Assembly (NCBI GenBank): GCA_014859805.1
Contig: JACUTN010000040.1
Coordinates: 1-8,021 of the forward strand
Length of the DNA stretch: 8,021 nt
Reading direction: 5' to 3'
From: Candidatus Bathyarchaeota archaeon
GTDB lineage: Archaea > Thermoproteota > Bathyarchaeia > Bathyarchaeales > Bathycorpusculaceae
Shown here: piece after piece, positions 1 through 5,556 of the stretch
Position numbering within the stretch: position 1 is the first letter of the stretch
Layout of the letters: the number at the start of each line of letters is the position of its first letter
Translations under genes and position numbers: made by a program
Notes under the pieces: model-generated
Database searches by the model: none
What the model was told of the DNA's origin: nothing
What the model saw: the letters and a program-made list of their open reading frames with translations, nothing else

Positions 1-14
1 TTTACAGACGACAC
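1..14 (-). CDS. Possible 5' end of a minus-strand gene running off the left edge
   Basis: Only four codons plus two bases would lie inside the window, starting with GTG at 14-12. The reason to suspect a start here is an exact AGGAGGT Shine-Dalgarno sequence on the minus strand at 33-27. It is the strongest such site in the window and leads into no other usable frame: the only other nearby starts (ATG near 50 and GTG at 25) hit TAG within 12 codons. The 12-nt spacing from AGGAGGT to GTG is long, although a second weaker GGGAG at 23-19 lies 4 nt from the GTG. The product cannot be stated. It would follow the zinc-ribbon gene directly and could be co-transcribed with it. Confidence 0.3.
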
Positions 15-26
15 TAAACTCCCACG

Positions 27-33
27 ACCTCCT
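27..33 (-). promoter_or_regulatory. Perfect Shine-Dalgarno sequence (AGGAGGT on minus strand)
   Basis: The plus strand reads acctcct, which is AGGAGGT on the minus strand and fully complementary to the usual 16S rRNA 3' end. It lies just beyond the stop codon of the 47-residue zinc-ribbon gene and points off the left edge. It suggests that another gene starts at or just before position 1. Confidence 0.5.
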
Positions 34-57
34 GTTTGTATTTCTTCATATTGGCAC

Positions 58-201
58 CTAAAATCGGACTTTCTCTTTTTTGGAAGTTTTCTTTCTAGGT
101 TTTCCCGTCCATTCATATTTACAAACGTTACATTTTTTCAGATTTCCAGTTATCGTAATCTTCTTACTCCCACATTGAGGACATCGCTCTTTTCTACCCA
201 T
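58..201 (-). CDS. Small zinc-ribbon protein, 47 aa
   Basis: This is a complete 47-codon frame from ATG (201-199) to TAG (60-58). It contains two CxxC knuckles, CPQC at residues 7-10 and CNVC at residues 24-27, separated by 13 residues including a short hydrophobic strand. That is the layout of a minimal treble-clef/zinc-ribbon fold. A very basic tail (residues 34-47) is rich in Lys and Arg, so nucleic-acid or ribosome binding is plausible but is inference. No in-frame start lies upstream before a TAA, so the ATG is the only choice. It sits 94 bp after the last CBS gene on the same strand with no obvious terminator between them, so it may belong to the same transcript. The evenly spaced cysteines and the coherent frame support a real gene. 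The family is not recognised. Confidence 0.7.
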   Translation of the reverse strand: MGRKERCPQCGSKKITITGNLKKCNVCKYEWTGKPRKKTSKKEKVRF

Positions 202-295
202 GAATCCATCCGCTCCATTAGTTGAATATTAGTTTTTTCTTATCGACTGCTAACTATCGTTTTCATAGAACGCGCGCTTCACTATCTAGTTAAGT

Positions 296-1204
296 TTATT
301 CTATTATTTTGAAGAAATCTCTTTCCGTTATTATACCCATGAGTTTCCCATTTTTAGCCACTGGTAAAGCCCCAATGTTTTTCTCTTGCATTACTTTTGC
401 TGCTTGACCTACATCCACATCTGGTTCTATAGTTGCAACATCTTTTGTTGCTATTTCAAATGCTGGCGTGTTCAAAACCTGAGTAATGCTTCCAGACTTT
501 AAGTATCGAAAGACTTTTCCAGAGCCGAAAAAACGTATAATATCCATGGCGGTTACTATGCCGACTACTTTGCCCTCGGAGATTATTGGCAGCCTTCTGA
601 ATCCCCGCGTCGTCATTGTTCTTGCAGCTTCAAAAATTGTAGTTTTTGGTATAGCCGTAACTACTTTTTTCGACATCAACCGCGTGACTGTTACGCCGCT
701 TATTCTGTCGGCGAACATGTTGGCAATGTCTCTTTCTGTAATTATTGCCTTTACACGATTTTTATCGTCAACCACAGGCAACCCGCCGAGATTCTGCTGT
801 TTCATTAATTCTATTGCTTTACTTATCTTTGCAGAGGTCTGAACTGAAACAACTTTTTTGATCATTATGAGTTTTATCGGTTCATTTATGGCTTTGAAAA
901 TGTTCCCCGCGAATTTTTTCTGAATTATTTGGAATTTTTTTCCACCGCCTAGGTAATCAATTATGTCTGTAGCTGTCACTATTCCTTCCAGTGTTCTGGT
1001 TCCTGGATTTGCTATTGGTATTCGTCGGAATCCTTCTTTAGTCATTATTTGGATGCCATCGTAGATGGGTGTTGTAGGAGCCATTGTGACAACGGGGCTT
1101 TTCGCAATGTGTAATATCTCGCCTTCCCGTTTTTTCGAGGGATGATCCTTCAAAGATAGTGGACCTTTGTCCCTTAACGATCTTCTGAAACTTTCTCTAC
1201 TCAA
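296..1204 (-). CDS. Protein with four CBS domains (two Bateman modules), 302 aa
   Basis: Four CBS domains (PF00571) are visible at about residues 31-85, 112-165, 173-226 and 249-301, each with the usual hydrophobic strand, helix and GI-(V/I)-T-x-x-D ending (IVTATDI, ITERDI, IVTAMDI, ITERDF). Pairs of CBS domains form Bateman modules that typically bind AMP, ATP, S-adenosylmethionine or similar ligands. There is no attached enzyme, transporter or DNA-binding domain, so the partner is unknown. The protein is an internal duplication: GFRRIPI...IVTATDIIDYLGGGK (residues 59-89) matches GFRRLPI...IVTAMDIIRFFGSGK (201-230). The N-terminal 28 residues are basic and low in hydrophobics. The start is TTG at 1204, preceded by GGGAG; no ATG occurs until residue 41, inside the first CBS domain. 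It is third in the CBS run, 12 bp after the previous stop. A TTG at residue 18 is an alternative start. Confidence 0.9.
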   Translation of the reverse strand: MSRESFRRSLRDKGPLSLKDHPSKKREGEILHIAKSPVVTMAPTTPIYDGIQIMTKEGFRRIPIANPGTRTLEGIVTATDIIDYLGGGKKFQIIQKKFAGNIFKAINEPIKLIMIKKVVSVQTSAKISKAIELMKQQNLGGLPVVDDKNRVKAIITERDIANMFADRISGVTVTRLMSKKVVTAIPKTTIFEAARTMTTRGFRRLPIISEGKVVGIVTAMDIIRFFGSGKVFRYLKSGSITQVLNTPAFEIATKDVATIEPDVDVGQAAKVMQEKNIGALPVAKNGKLMGIITERDFFKIIE

Positions 1205-1216
1205 TTTTCTCCCTTC

Positions 1217-2002
1217 TCATTTAATAAGTAATTTGGCAATATCTTCACGGTCAACTATACCAATCAACCTTCCCTTATCATCTTTTACAGGTATTCTTCC
1301 AATGTTTTTTGAAATCATGAGTTCAGCGGCTTCTCTGATCTTCGCTGAAGTTTTTACGGTTATTACCATTGTTTTCATTATTGAGGAAATTGTGGAGGAA
1401 GATCGGAAACGTCCCTTTTTGGATTCAAATGTGGGCAGATCCGTTCCGCTTTCGAGCATGTCTTTCTGTGTAATAATTCCCACTACCCTATCCTTTTCGA
1501 CAACTGGTAATCCAGCAAAGGATTGGTTTTGCATTAAACGCCAAACGTTATCAACTTCATCGTCTGGAGAGCAGACGACAACTCTTTTGGACATTACTTC
1601 TGATACGGGTTTTGAGAGTTTGTTTGGGTTTGTTTTGAGCAAAGTCTCTATGAAGTTTTCTAAGCCTAAAACTCCTCTGTATGTTTTGTCTTGAGCTGAG
1701 TTTACAACCGGTACATACCATTCATCTAGTCGAATCATCTCTTTGATGGTTGAAGAGGCGTCGTTTTCTATCGCTGCTATGTGCTTTGGCGTGGTCATTA
1801 TGCCCTTAACTCTTATGGGCGAAACGGAAGAGGAAATAGCCATTACACTGCTGCGTGAAACTATGCCTAGTAGCTTTTTGTTTTCATCCACTACTGGAAG
1901 AATTCTTAAGGCGAAATCTCGTATCACTGCACGGGCTTTTGTTGCAAGTTCATCCTCATAAATAAACGGATGCTTCTCATCCATAATTCCTCTAACACGC
2001 AA
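1217..2002 (-). CDS. Protein with four CBS domains, 261 aa
   Basis: Four CBS domains fill almost the whole protein, at about residues 2-55, 64-120, 132-185 and 204-260. The third and fourth are the most canonical (VSEVMSKR...GIITQKDM; ISSIMKTM...GIVDREDI). The second is diverged (VLGLENFIE in place of GI-x-T-x-x-D). A Ser/Arg/Lys-rich linker (residues 193-206) separates CBS3 from CBS4. It is presumably a soluble cytosolic ligand sensor of unknown partner. TTG at 2002 is chosen as the start because the VRGIM motif it adds completes the first CBS domain and GAGG lies 7 nt upstream. An ATG six codons later, with GAGG about 4 nt upstream, is a reasonable alternative. The gene lies 9 bp after the zinc-ribbon CBS gene and 12 bp before the next CBS gene, in the same frame as both. 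Confidence 0.9.
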   Translation of the reverse strand: MRVRGIMDEKHPFIYEDELATKARAVIRDFALRILPVVDENKKLLGIVSRSSVMAISSSVSPIRVKGIMTTPKHIAAIENDASSTIKEMIRLDEWYVPVVNSAQDKTYRGVLGLENFIETLLKTNPNKLSKPVSEVMSKRVVVCSPDDEVDNVWRLMQNQSFAGLPVVEKDRVVGIITQKDMLESGTDLPTFESKKGRFRSSSTISSIMKTMVITVKTSAKIREAAELMISKNIGRIPVKDDKGRLIGIVDREDIAKLLIK

Positions 2003-2011
2003 ACAACCGCC

Positions 2012-2668
2012 TCATTCCTCACTTTCCAATTCGGCTGCACAATCTTCACAGATGAATTCTCCATTACTCTCTTTTAGGTTGTCTGACCAGCCTCCACAGC
2101 TGTCACAATATCCGGCAAGAGGCGTCGATTCTTCCCCTGCTTCTTGAGCTCTGTTCTCGCCTTCCATGAGGGCTTGTTCTTGGATGATTTCTATAAGTTC
2201 AGGCATGACTCCGAGGACATCTTTGCTTGAGAGCACTCCAACGAGTTGACCTTTATACATGACTCCTAATCTTCTGATGTTCAATCTGCTCATTCTTCTA
2301 GCAACTTCACTGATTTTTTCTCCGGGTTCTATCGTGATTAGAGGTGAGGTCATAACTTCTTTTGCTTCAAGAGAGTCTGGCTTGATGTTTTTGGCTAAAA
2401 CTCTTCTAACCAAATCTCTTTCTGTGATGATTCCAAGGGGTTTGCCTTCTTTACTTGTTACTATTATGCATCCTAAACGGTGCTTGTCCATGAGTCCTGC
2501 AACCTGATTTGCTGGTGCCTCTTCATTTATGGTTATTGCTGGGCTGCTCATAACGTCTCTAACCAACATTCTAGACCTTAATCCAATGTCTGACATGGTT
2601 CTCAACCTGTGAATGACGTTTACATCGTTTATGTTTGCGTCAATCAACTCAAAATAAGTATCCCACAT
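2012..2668 (-). CDS. CBS-pair protein with C-terminal zinc ribbon, 218 aa
   Basis: A single Bateman module is formed by two strong CBS domains at about residues 34-90 (LVRDVMSSP...GIITERDLV) and 101-155 (EAKEVMTSP...GVLSSKDVL). After an acidic helical linker (residues 156-184) comes a zinc ribbon with Cys188, Cys191, Cys207 and Cys210 (CDSC and CEDC), then an acidic tail. A CBS pair with a terminal zinc ribbon is a recurring archaeal arrangement; ligand binding by the CBS pair and a contact role for the ribbon are inferred. It is the first gene of the minus-strand CBS run. The ATG at 2668 has no clear Shine-Dalgarno site; a second ATG at residue 25 would still keep both CBS domains. The 103 bp up to the divergent DUF4438 gene probably hold promoters for both directions. 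Confidence 0.9.
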   Translation of the reverse strand: MWDTYFELIDANINDVNVIHRLRTMSDIGLRSRMLVRDVMSSPAITINEEAPANQVAGLMDKHRLGCIIVTSKEGKPLGIITERDLVRRVLAKNIKPDSLEAKEVMTSPLITIEPGEKISEVARRMSRLNIRRLGVMYKGQLVGVLSSKDVLGVMPELIEIIQEQALMEGENRAQEAGEESTPLAGYCDSCGGWSDNLKESNGEFICEDCAAELESEE

Positions 2669-2714
2669 TTAAAACTTGTTGTGTTTCACGTAGATACAAT
2701 AGTCTTCGGCTGGG

Positions 2715-2728
2715 GTGAAATTTTATTA
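2715..2728. promoter_or_regulatory. TATA-like element in the divergent CBS/DUF4438 intergenic region
   Basis: The AT-rich stretch GAAATTTTATT is TATA-box-like on the plus strand, about 50 bp upstream of the DUF4438 ATG, with a Shine-Dalgarno GAGG at 2761-2764. Read on the minus strand it is AATAAAATTTC, about 54 bp upstream of the CBS/zinc-ribbon ATG. A single near-symmetric element could therefore serve both directions. This rests on position and composition only. Confidence 0.4.
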
Positions 2729-2771
2729 GCATCTATTAACTAATGCACCAAGTCCAGTGTGAGGAATTGTC

Positions 2772-3662
2772 ATGTTAAGAACAAACGTTGATAAGTTGGT
2801 GAAAATTTCGGTTGTCGGTGAAGTAGCTAGTCCAGTTTATGGGCGAGGAATTTATAGAATTTCAGCTCAGGGCGATCCAGTTGTTTTGCCTGGTGTTGGC
2901 GGTATCACATATAATGTTAGGGTGGGCGACCTTGCTTGTGGATGGGAAGCGGACCATGTTGAGCCGGGTGTAAGCGTAGAAAATAAGGAGAACGACTCAC
3001 GTTTTGGACGTGGTGCAAACACGGCTTTTAATGTGCTTTCATGCGTTGGAAATGAAGCAGTAGTCGTTACAGAAGGTGCGAAAGGCGCGAAGGGGGTTGT
3101 GACAGGCAAACACGGAGGAATAGACCATGTGCTCATGGACTTTCAGCCTGAAACCCTTGAGAAACTCATGCTTGGCGACAAAGTTCTCGTGAAAGCTTTT
3201 GGTGTAGGTTTGAAACTTCTGGATTTTCCGGACATAAAAGTTATGAATATGGATCCGCGATTCTTGGAGGCTTTAGATCCGAAGCCGGGTGGCGAAAAAC
3301 TGGAGGTTCCTGTTACGCACGTGATTCCTGCGGCGATAATGGGTTCGGGTTTAGGAGCTAACCAAACGTATTCTGGGGATTATGACATCCAACTTTTTGA
3401 CGAGAACGTTAGGAAGGAGTTTGGTCTTGATGATTTGCGGCTCGGCGACGTTGTGGCCATAAAAGACGCGGATCACTCTTACGGGAGAATTTACAAGCGA
3501 GGTGCCATGTCAGTCGGCATTGTTGTGCACACGAACTGTGTGTCGTCTGGTCATGGACCGGGGGTTACAACACTTTTTACGTCGTCTACGGGGAAGATAA
3601 TTCCTAGAATTGATGTGAAGGCTAATATTGCTTCGATTCTTAGGTTGAGGACAGATATATAA
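2772..3662 (+). CDS. DUF4438 family protein, 296 aa
   Basis: The protein resembles the DUF4438 family by overall sequence: an N-terminal beta-rich segment with PVVLPGVGGITYNV (residues 37-50), a stretch NTAFNVLSCVGNEA (83-96), a G-rich loop GTG/GKHGG near 110-116, and a conserved C-terminal block with HTNCVSSGHGPGVTT (253-267). It is about full family length. No signal peptide or membrane segment is present, so it is probably cytosolic. The biochemical function of DUF4438 is unknown to me. Conserved Gly, His and Asp residues would suit a ligand- or metal-binding fold, but that is inference. The ATG has GAGG 7 nt upstream. It is transcribed divergently from the CBS genes and followed 40 bp later by S26e, whose probable TATA box overlaps this gene's stop codon. 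Confidence 0.85.
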   Translation: MLRTNVDKLVKISVVGEVASPVYGRGIYRISAQGDPVVLPGVGGITYNVRVGDLACGWEADHVEPGVSVENKENDSRFGRGANTAFNVLSCVGNEAVVVTEGAKGAKGVVTGKHGGIDHVLMDFQPETLEKLMLGDKVLVKAFGVGLKLLDFPDIKVMNMDPRFLEALDPKPGGEKLEVPVTHVIPAAIMGSGLGANQTYSGDYDIQLFDENVRKEFGLDDLRLGDVVAIKDADHSYGRIYKRGAMSVGIVVHTNCVSSGHGPGVTTLFTSSTGKIIPRIDVKANIASILRLRTDI

Positions 3663-3664
3663 GG
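3653..3664 (+). promoter_or_regulatory. Probable TATA box for the S26e gene
   Basis: The sequence AGATATATAAGG matches an archaeal TATA box and straddles the stop codon of the DUF4438 gene. Its centre is about 45 bp upstream of the S26e ATG at 3703, which would give a short leader carrying the GGAG at 3688-3691. The spacing matches that seen for other plus-strand genes in this window. Confidence 0.5.
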
Positions 3665-3702
3665 TAGACAACACTTTTACGTGCAATGGAGAAGTGAAAG
3701 CA

Positions 3703-3999
3703 ATGCCTTATAAAAGGAAAAGTCATGGAAGGTCGAAGGGCGGCAAGGGAAGTGGTGGTTTTGTTCAGTGTGCTAGCTGTGGTGCGATGGTGCCTAGGGA
3801 TAAGGCTAAGAAGGTTACTAAACGGGTTTCTATGGTTGATTATGGTTTGATGAAGGAGCTTCGTCAGAAGGGTGCGTATATTGCTGCTCCGGTGACGACT
3901 AAGTATTATTGTGTTTCATGTGCTGTGCACAGGAAGGTTGTGAAGGTTAGGGCTAAAAGTGAGCGGCATACGCGTCCGAGAAAGCGACGGAGAAGGTAG
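3703..3999 (+). CDS. rps26e: Small-subunit ribosomal protein S26e (eS26), 98 aa
   Basis: This is the archaeal/eukaryotic ribosomal protein eS26, a zinc-binding protein of the small subunit located near the mRNA exit and 3' end of 16S rRNA. Diagnostic features are a basic MPYKRKSHGR start with a GR-x-KGG-x-G stretch, a first CxxC at Cys23/Cys26 followed by VPRDKA, a second pair in YYCVSCAVH (Cys70/Cys73), then KVVKVR and a strongly basic tail (RPRKRRRR). The length is close to the family norm. ATG at 3703 is preferred over an in-frame GTG at 3694 because MPYKRK matches the family start and because GGAG (3688-3691) lies 11 nt away, too close to the GTG. The gene converges on the lipid-synthesis gene with 3 bp between stops. 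eS26 presence argues against a euryarchaeal host. Confidence 0.95.
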   Translation: MPYKRKSHGRSKGGKGSGGFVQCASCGAMVPRDKAKKVTKRVSMVDYGLMKELRQKGAYIAAPVTTKYYCVSCAVHRKVVKVRAKSERHTRPRKRRRR

Positions 4000-4002
4000 A
4001 TT

Positions 4003-4602
4003 TCAGCTTTTCATTTTTTTGTAGACGTGTATGCTTCTTTGTAGAACTGTTAGGTTTGAAAGTATTGCAAGCAGGATTATGCCCGCGTTCATTGCTGTTT
4101 TTGGTTGCCAGAAAGCTGCTGTTACGGTTGCTGTGGCTAGTATGATTATGCGTTCCGCTCTTTCTGCTAGTCCGATTGACTCCATTTTTATTCCAGTTGC
4201 TTCTGCTCTTGCGCGTGTGTAGCTTACGAGTAACGAGCCTATTAGGGCTGTTAAACCCCATGGCGGGTCGCATAATCCGCTAATGATTATGCCTGCGTAT
4301 ACTATTGCGTCTGCGTATCTGTCTAGTAGTGAGTCCAGGAATCCGCCGAAAGGGGTTGTTTCATGATAGAGCCTGGCTAATATTCCGTCTAGGGCGTCGC
4401 ATAATCCTGAGAGCAAGAGCAAAACGGCTGCAAGTAAGAGATAAAACGTGTGGGTTTGCCATACTGTATATGCTAGGGCTGAAAGAAAAGCCAAAACTAT
4501 GCCAGTGGCGCTTAGCTTGTTTGGTGTCAAACCTATTTTGTGGGCTGCTTTTGCCTCTGTTGTAAGCATTGCTTGAACTCTTTTCTTCAGTTTTGTTAAC
4601 AT
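4003..4602 (-). CDS. CDP-alcohol phosphatidyltransferase, probably archaetidylinositol phosphate synthase, 199 aa
   Basis: The CDP-alcohol phosphotransferase signature (PF01066) is complete: Asp69-x2-Asp72-Gly73-x2-Ala76-Arg77-x8-Gly86-x3-Asp90-x3-Asp94. The aspartates bind the divalent metal and the CDP-lipid and provide the base. About six membrane helices are visible (near residues 32-48, 52-68, 98-110, 115-127, 151-166 and 171-186), placing it in the cytoplasmic membrane. The block SYTRARAE...GLAERAER (127-151) is typical of the archaetidylinositol-phosphate synthase subgroup, which joins CDP-archaeol to inositol 1-phosphate. That substrate assignment is inference; archaetidylglycerol- or serine-type headgroups remain possible. 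ATG at 4602 has GGAG 11 nt upstream. The gene is convergent with S26e and has no visible partner in lipid synthesis here. Confidence 0.9.
   Translation of the reverse strand: MLTKLKKRVQAMLTTEAKAAHKIGLTPNKLSATGIVLAFLSALAYTVWQTHTFYLLLAAVLLLLSGLCDALDGILARLYHETTPFGGFLDSLLDRYADAIVYAGIIISGLCDPPWGLTALIGSLLVSYTRARAEATGIKMESIGLAERAERIIILATATVTAAFWQPKTAMNAGIILLAILSNLTVLQRSIHVYKKMKS
4007..4020 (+). terminator. Oligo-T terminator for S26e inside the convergent gene
   Basis: Immediately after the S26e stop the plus strand reads cttttcattttttt with seven consecutive T residues at 4014-4020. Archaeal transcription commonly ends at such oligo-T runs. On the other strand the same bases encode the Lys-Lys-Met-Lys C-terminus of the CDP-alcohol phosphatidyltransferase, so one sequence appears to serve both purposes. 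Confidence 0.5.
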
Positions 4603-4708
4603 GTTGTAAGCTTCTCCATTTCTATGTTAGCGGTTTAATGGTTATTGTTTTCTAGGTGCAGAGGTCGTCTAAATATTCTTTTAACTTTTCTGTGGTGAGA
4701 GTTATAGT

Positions 4709-4718
4709 AAAATTTATT
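4709..4718 (+). promoter_or_regulatory. Probable TATA box for the acidic micro-ORF
   Basis: AAAATTTATT, flanked by more A and T, resembles an archaeal TATA box. Its centre is about 46 bp upstream of the micro-ORF ATG, giving an estimated start of transcription near 4740, just ahead of the GGAGG at 4747-4751. The same TATA-to-ATG distance (45-50 bp) is seen at the S26e and DUF4438 genes. Confidence 0.5.
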
Positions 4719-4759
4719 TTGGGGTAGGGTGCTAATGCAATTTCGTGGAGGATAAAGCC

Positions 4760-4828
4760 ATGTGCTTTGAAGAAGAGGAAGAAGAAGACTGGGAAGAGGA
4801 TTCGGAAGAGGAAGAAGAAGAGTGGTAA
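4760..4828 (+). CDS. Micro-ORF encoding a 22-residue hyperacidic peptide
   Basis: ATG at 4760 opens 22 codons ending in TAA. Sixteen of 22 residues are Glu or Asp, with two Trp, one Cys, one Phe, one Ser and no basic residue. The peptide is two 11-residue units, each ending in Trp (residues 1-11 and 12-22). At DNA level 4772-4792 and 4805-4825 match at 20 of 21 bases. Translation signals are good: GGAGG lies at 4747-4751, 8 nt before the ATG. A TATA-like box lies about 46 bp upstream and an oligo-T terminator follows, so it looks like a stand-alone gene. I do not recognise a family. A charge-mimic, protein-binding or metal-binding peptide is speculation. It could also be a low-complexity purine tract that is open by chance, but the flanking signals argue against that. 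Confidence 0.55.
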   Translation: MCFEEEEEEDWEEDSEEEEEEW

Positions 4829-4854
4829 AGACCTTTAACCTAGTTAGCTTGTGT

Positions 4855-4871
4855 CCTCTTTTTCTTTTATT
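4855..4871 (+). terminator. Oligo-T terminator after the acidic micro-ORF
   Basis: A pyrimidine-rich run, cctctttttcttttatt, begins 27 bp after the micro-ORF stop codon and includes runs of five and four T residues. This is typical of archaeal intrinsic termination and separates the micro-ORF from the DUF1805 gene. Confidence 0.5.
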
Positions 4872-4977
4872 ATTAGGATTAGTGAGCCTTCATTTGTGTT
4901 AAAGGGCTTTTCTGTTCAGTAGCGATTGTTACTTAAGTTAGATGCGCAAACATAGTTTGTTATTGGAAGGTGTCCGT

Positions 4978-5271
4978 ATGATCAGCATCATGTCAGTGAA
5001 GGTTTATGACAAAACCTGTTTGGGCGTTCGGGTTGAGTTGCCGGATTCCCCGCCTTTGCTTTTGGTAGTTGCTGAGAAAGGGTTTGTTATGTGTGGTTTT
5101 TTGAACGTTGAGGCTGCTGAAAAATTGGATGTTGCCGCTGCAGTAGTTAGTGGAGTGAAAAGTTTCGAAGATGTGCTTAATGCAAATGTTAAGGCAGCAA
5201 CCTCTAAAGCTGAGGCTTTAGGTGTAAGCGTGGGAATGAAGGGCGCTGATGCCTTAAAGCATATGTTTTGA
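4978..5271 (+). CDS. DUF1805 family protein, 97 aa
   Basis: This is a compact single-domain protein of the DUF1805 type. The hallmark block is KGFVMCGFLNVEAAEKL (residues 34-50), followed by AAAVVSGVKSFEDVLNANV (53-71), a helix with KAEALG and a GMKGADAL ending. Family members are about this length, soluble, and widespread in archaea and some bacteria; the function is unknown. The single conserved Cys39 inside the G-F-x-M-C-G turn is a candidate functional residue. ATG at 4978 is chosen because AGGTG lies 5 nt upstream and the family domain starts soon after; an in-frame ATG at 4942 would add 12 residues without a visible Shine-Dalgarno site. DUF2283 follows after 42 bp on the same strand with no oligo-T run between, so the two may share a transcript. 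Confidence 0.85.
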   Translation: MISIMSVKVYDKTCLGVRVELPDSPPLLLVVAEKGFVMCGFLNVEAAEKLDVAAAVVSGVKSFEDVLNANVKAATSKAEALGVSVGMKGADALKHMF

Positions 5272-5313
5272 AGCCTCGTTGAGGTCATTTTTCCGCTGTT
5301 AGGCGTGAGCGTT

Positions 5314-5556
5314 ATGGCTTATAAGATCAAGTATGATGGGGGTGCTGATGTGTTGACAGTTATTCTTAGGGAGAAAGGTGAGCTTTCTCATGCGGAAGAA
5401 GTGGGTGACATTATAGTTCATTTTGATGAGGATGGGAAGCCGCTTTTTGTGGAGATACTTAGAGCCAGCAAGATGGTTCCGTTAATGGTTGAGGGTTTAG
5501 CCAAAAAGAAGTTAAAGTTGCTTAATTTTCACTGTCTCTCTCGGGGTCAATTTTAG
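5314..5556 (+). CDS. DUF2283 family protein, 80 aa
   Basis: The first 53 residues match the DUF2283 pattern: an initial strand (YKIKYDGGADVLTVIL, residues 3-18), an acidic middle (HAEEVGDIIVHFDEDGKP) and the ending FVEILRASK (45-53). The family consists of small soluble beta-rich proteins of unknown role, sometimes found near toxin-antitoxin or mobile loci; nothing here shows such a role. Residues 54-80 form a basic, partly hydrophobic extension beyond the domain (KKKLKLL near 64-70). ATG at 5314 gives the family-like MAYKIKYD start; an in-frame GTG three codons upstream at 5305 is possible. It lies 42 bp after DUF1805. A T-run at 5593-5599 probably ends the transcript. Confidence 0.8.
   Translation: MAYKIKYDGGADVLTVILREKGELSHAEEVGDIIVHFDEDGKPLFVEILRASKMVPLMVEGLAKKKLKLLNFHCLSRGQF

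Noticed and set aside
486..842. Plus-strand open frame of 118 codons opposite the four-CBS gene
   Set aside because: It is fully antisense to conserved CBS motifs and lacks a Shine-Dalgarno site or promoter.
1167..1694. Long plus-strand open frame opposite the CBS genes
   Set aside because: It is antisense to two well-supported CBS proteins, crosses their junction, and its translation has no recognisable domain; the low stop density comes from the A/G-rich CBS coding strand.
2867..3136. Minus-strand open frame inside the DUF4438 gene
   Set aside because: It is a Pro/Thr/Ser-rich shadow of the conserved plus-strand protein.
3953..4273. Minus-strand open frame spanning the S26e/phosphotransferase junction
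   Set aside because: It overlaps the phosphotransferase in a different frame on the same strand and is low-complexity (Asn, Lys, Ser rich) with no domain.
4942..4977. Longer DUF1805 start adding 12 residues
   Set aside because: The upstream ATG has no Shine-Dalgarno site, whereas the ATG at 4978 has AGGTG 5 nt upstream and gives the normal family length.
5004..5288. Minus-strand open frame opposite DUF1805
   Set aside because: It is antisense to a conserved protein, and its Ala/Thr/Ser composition is that of a reversed Val/Ala-rich gene.
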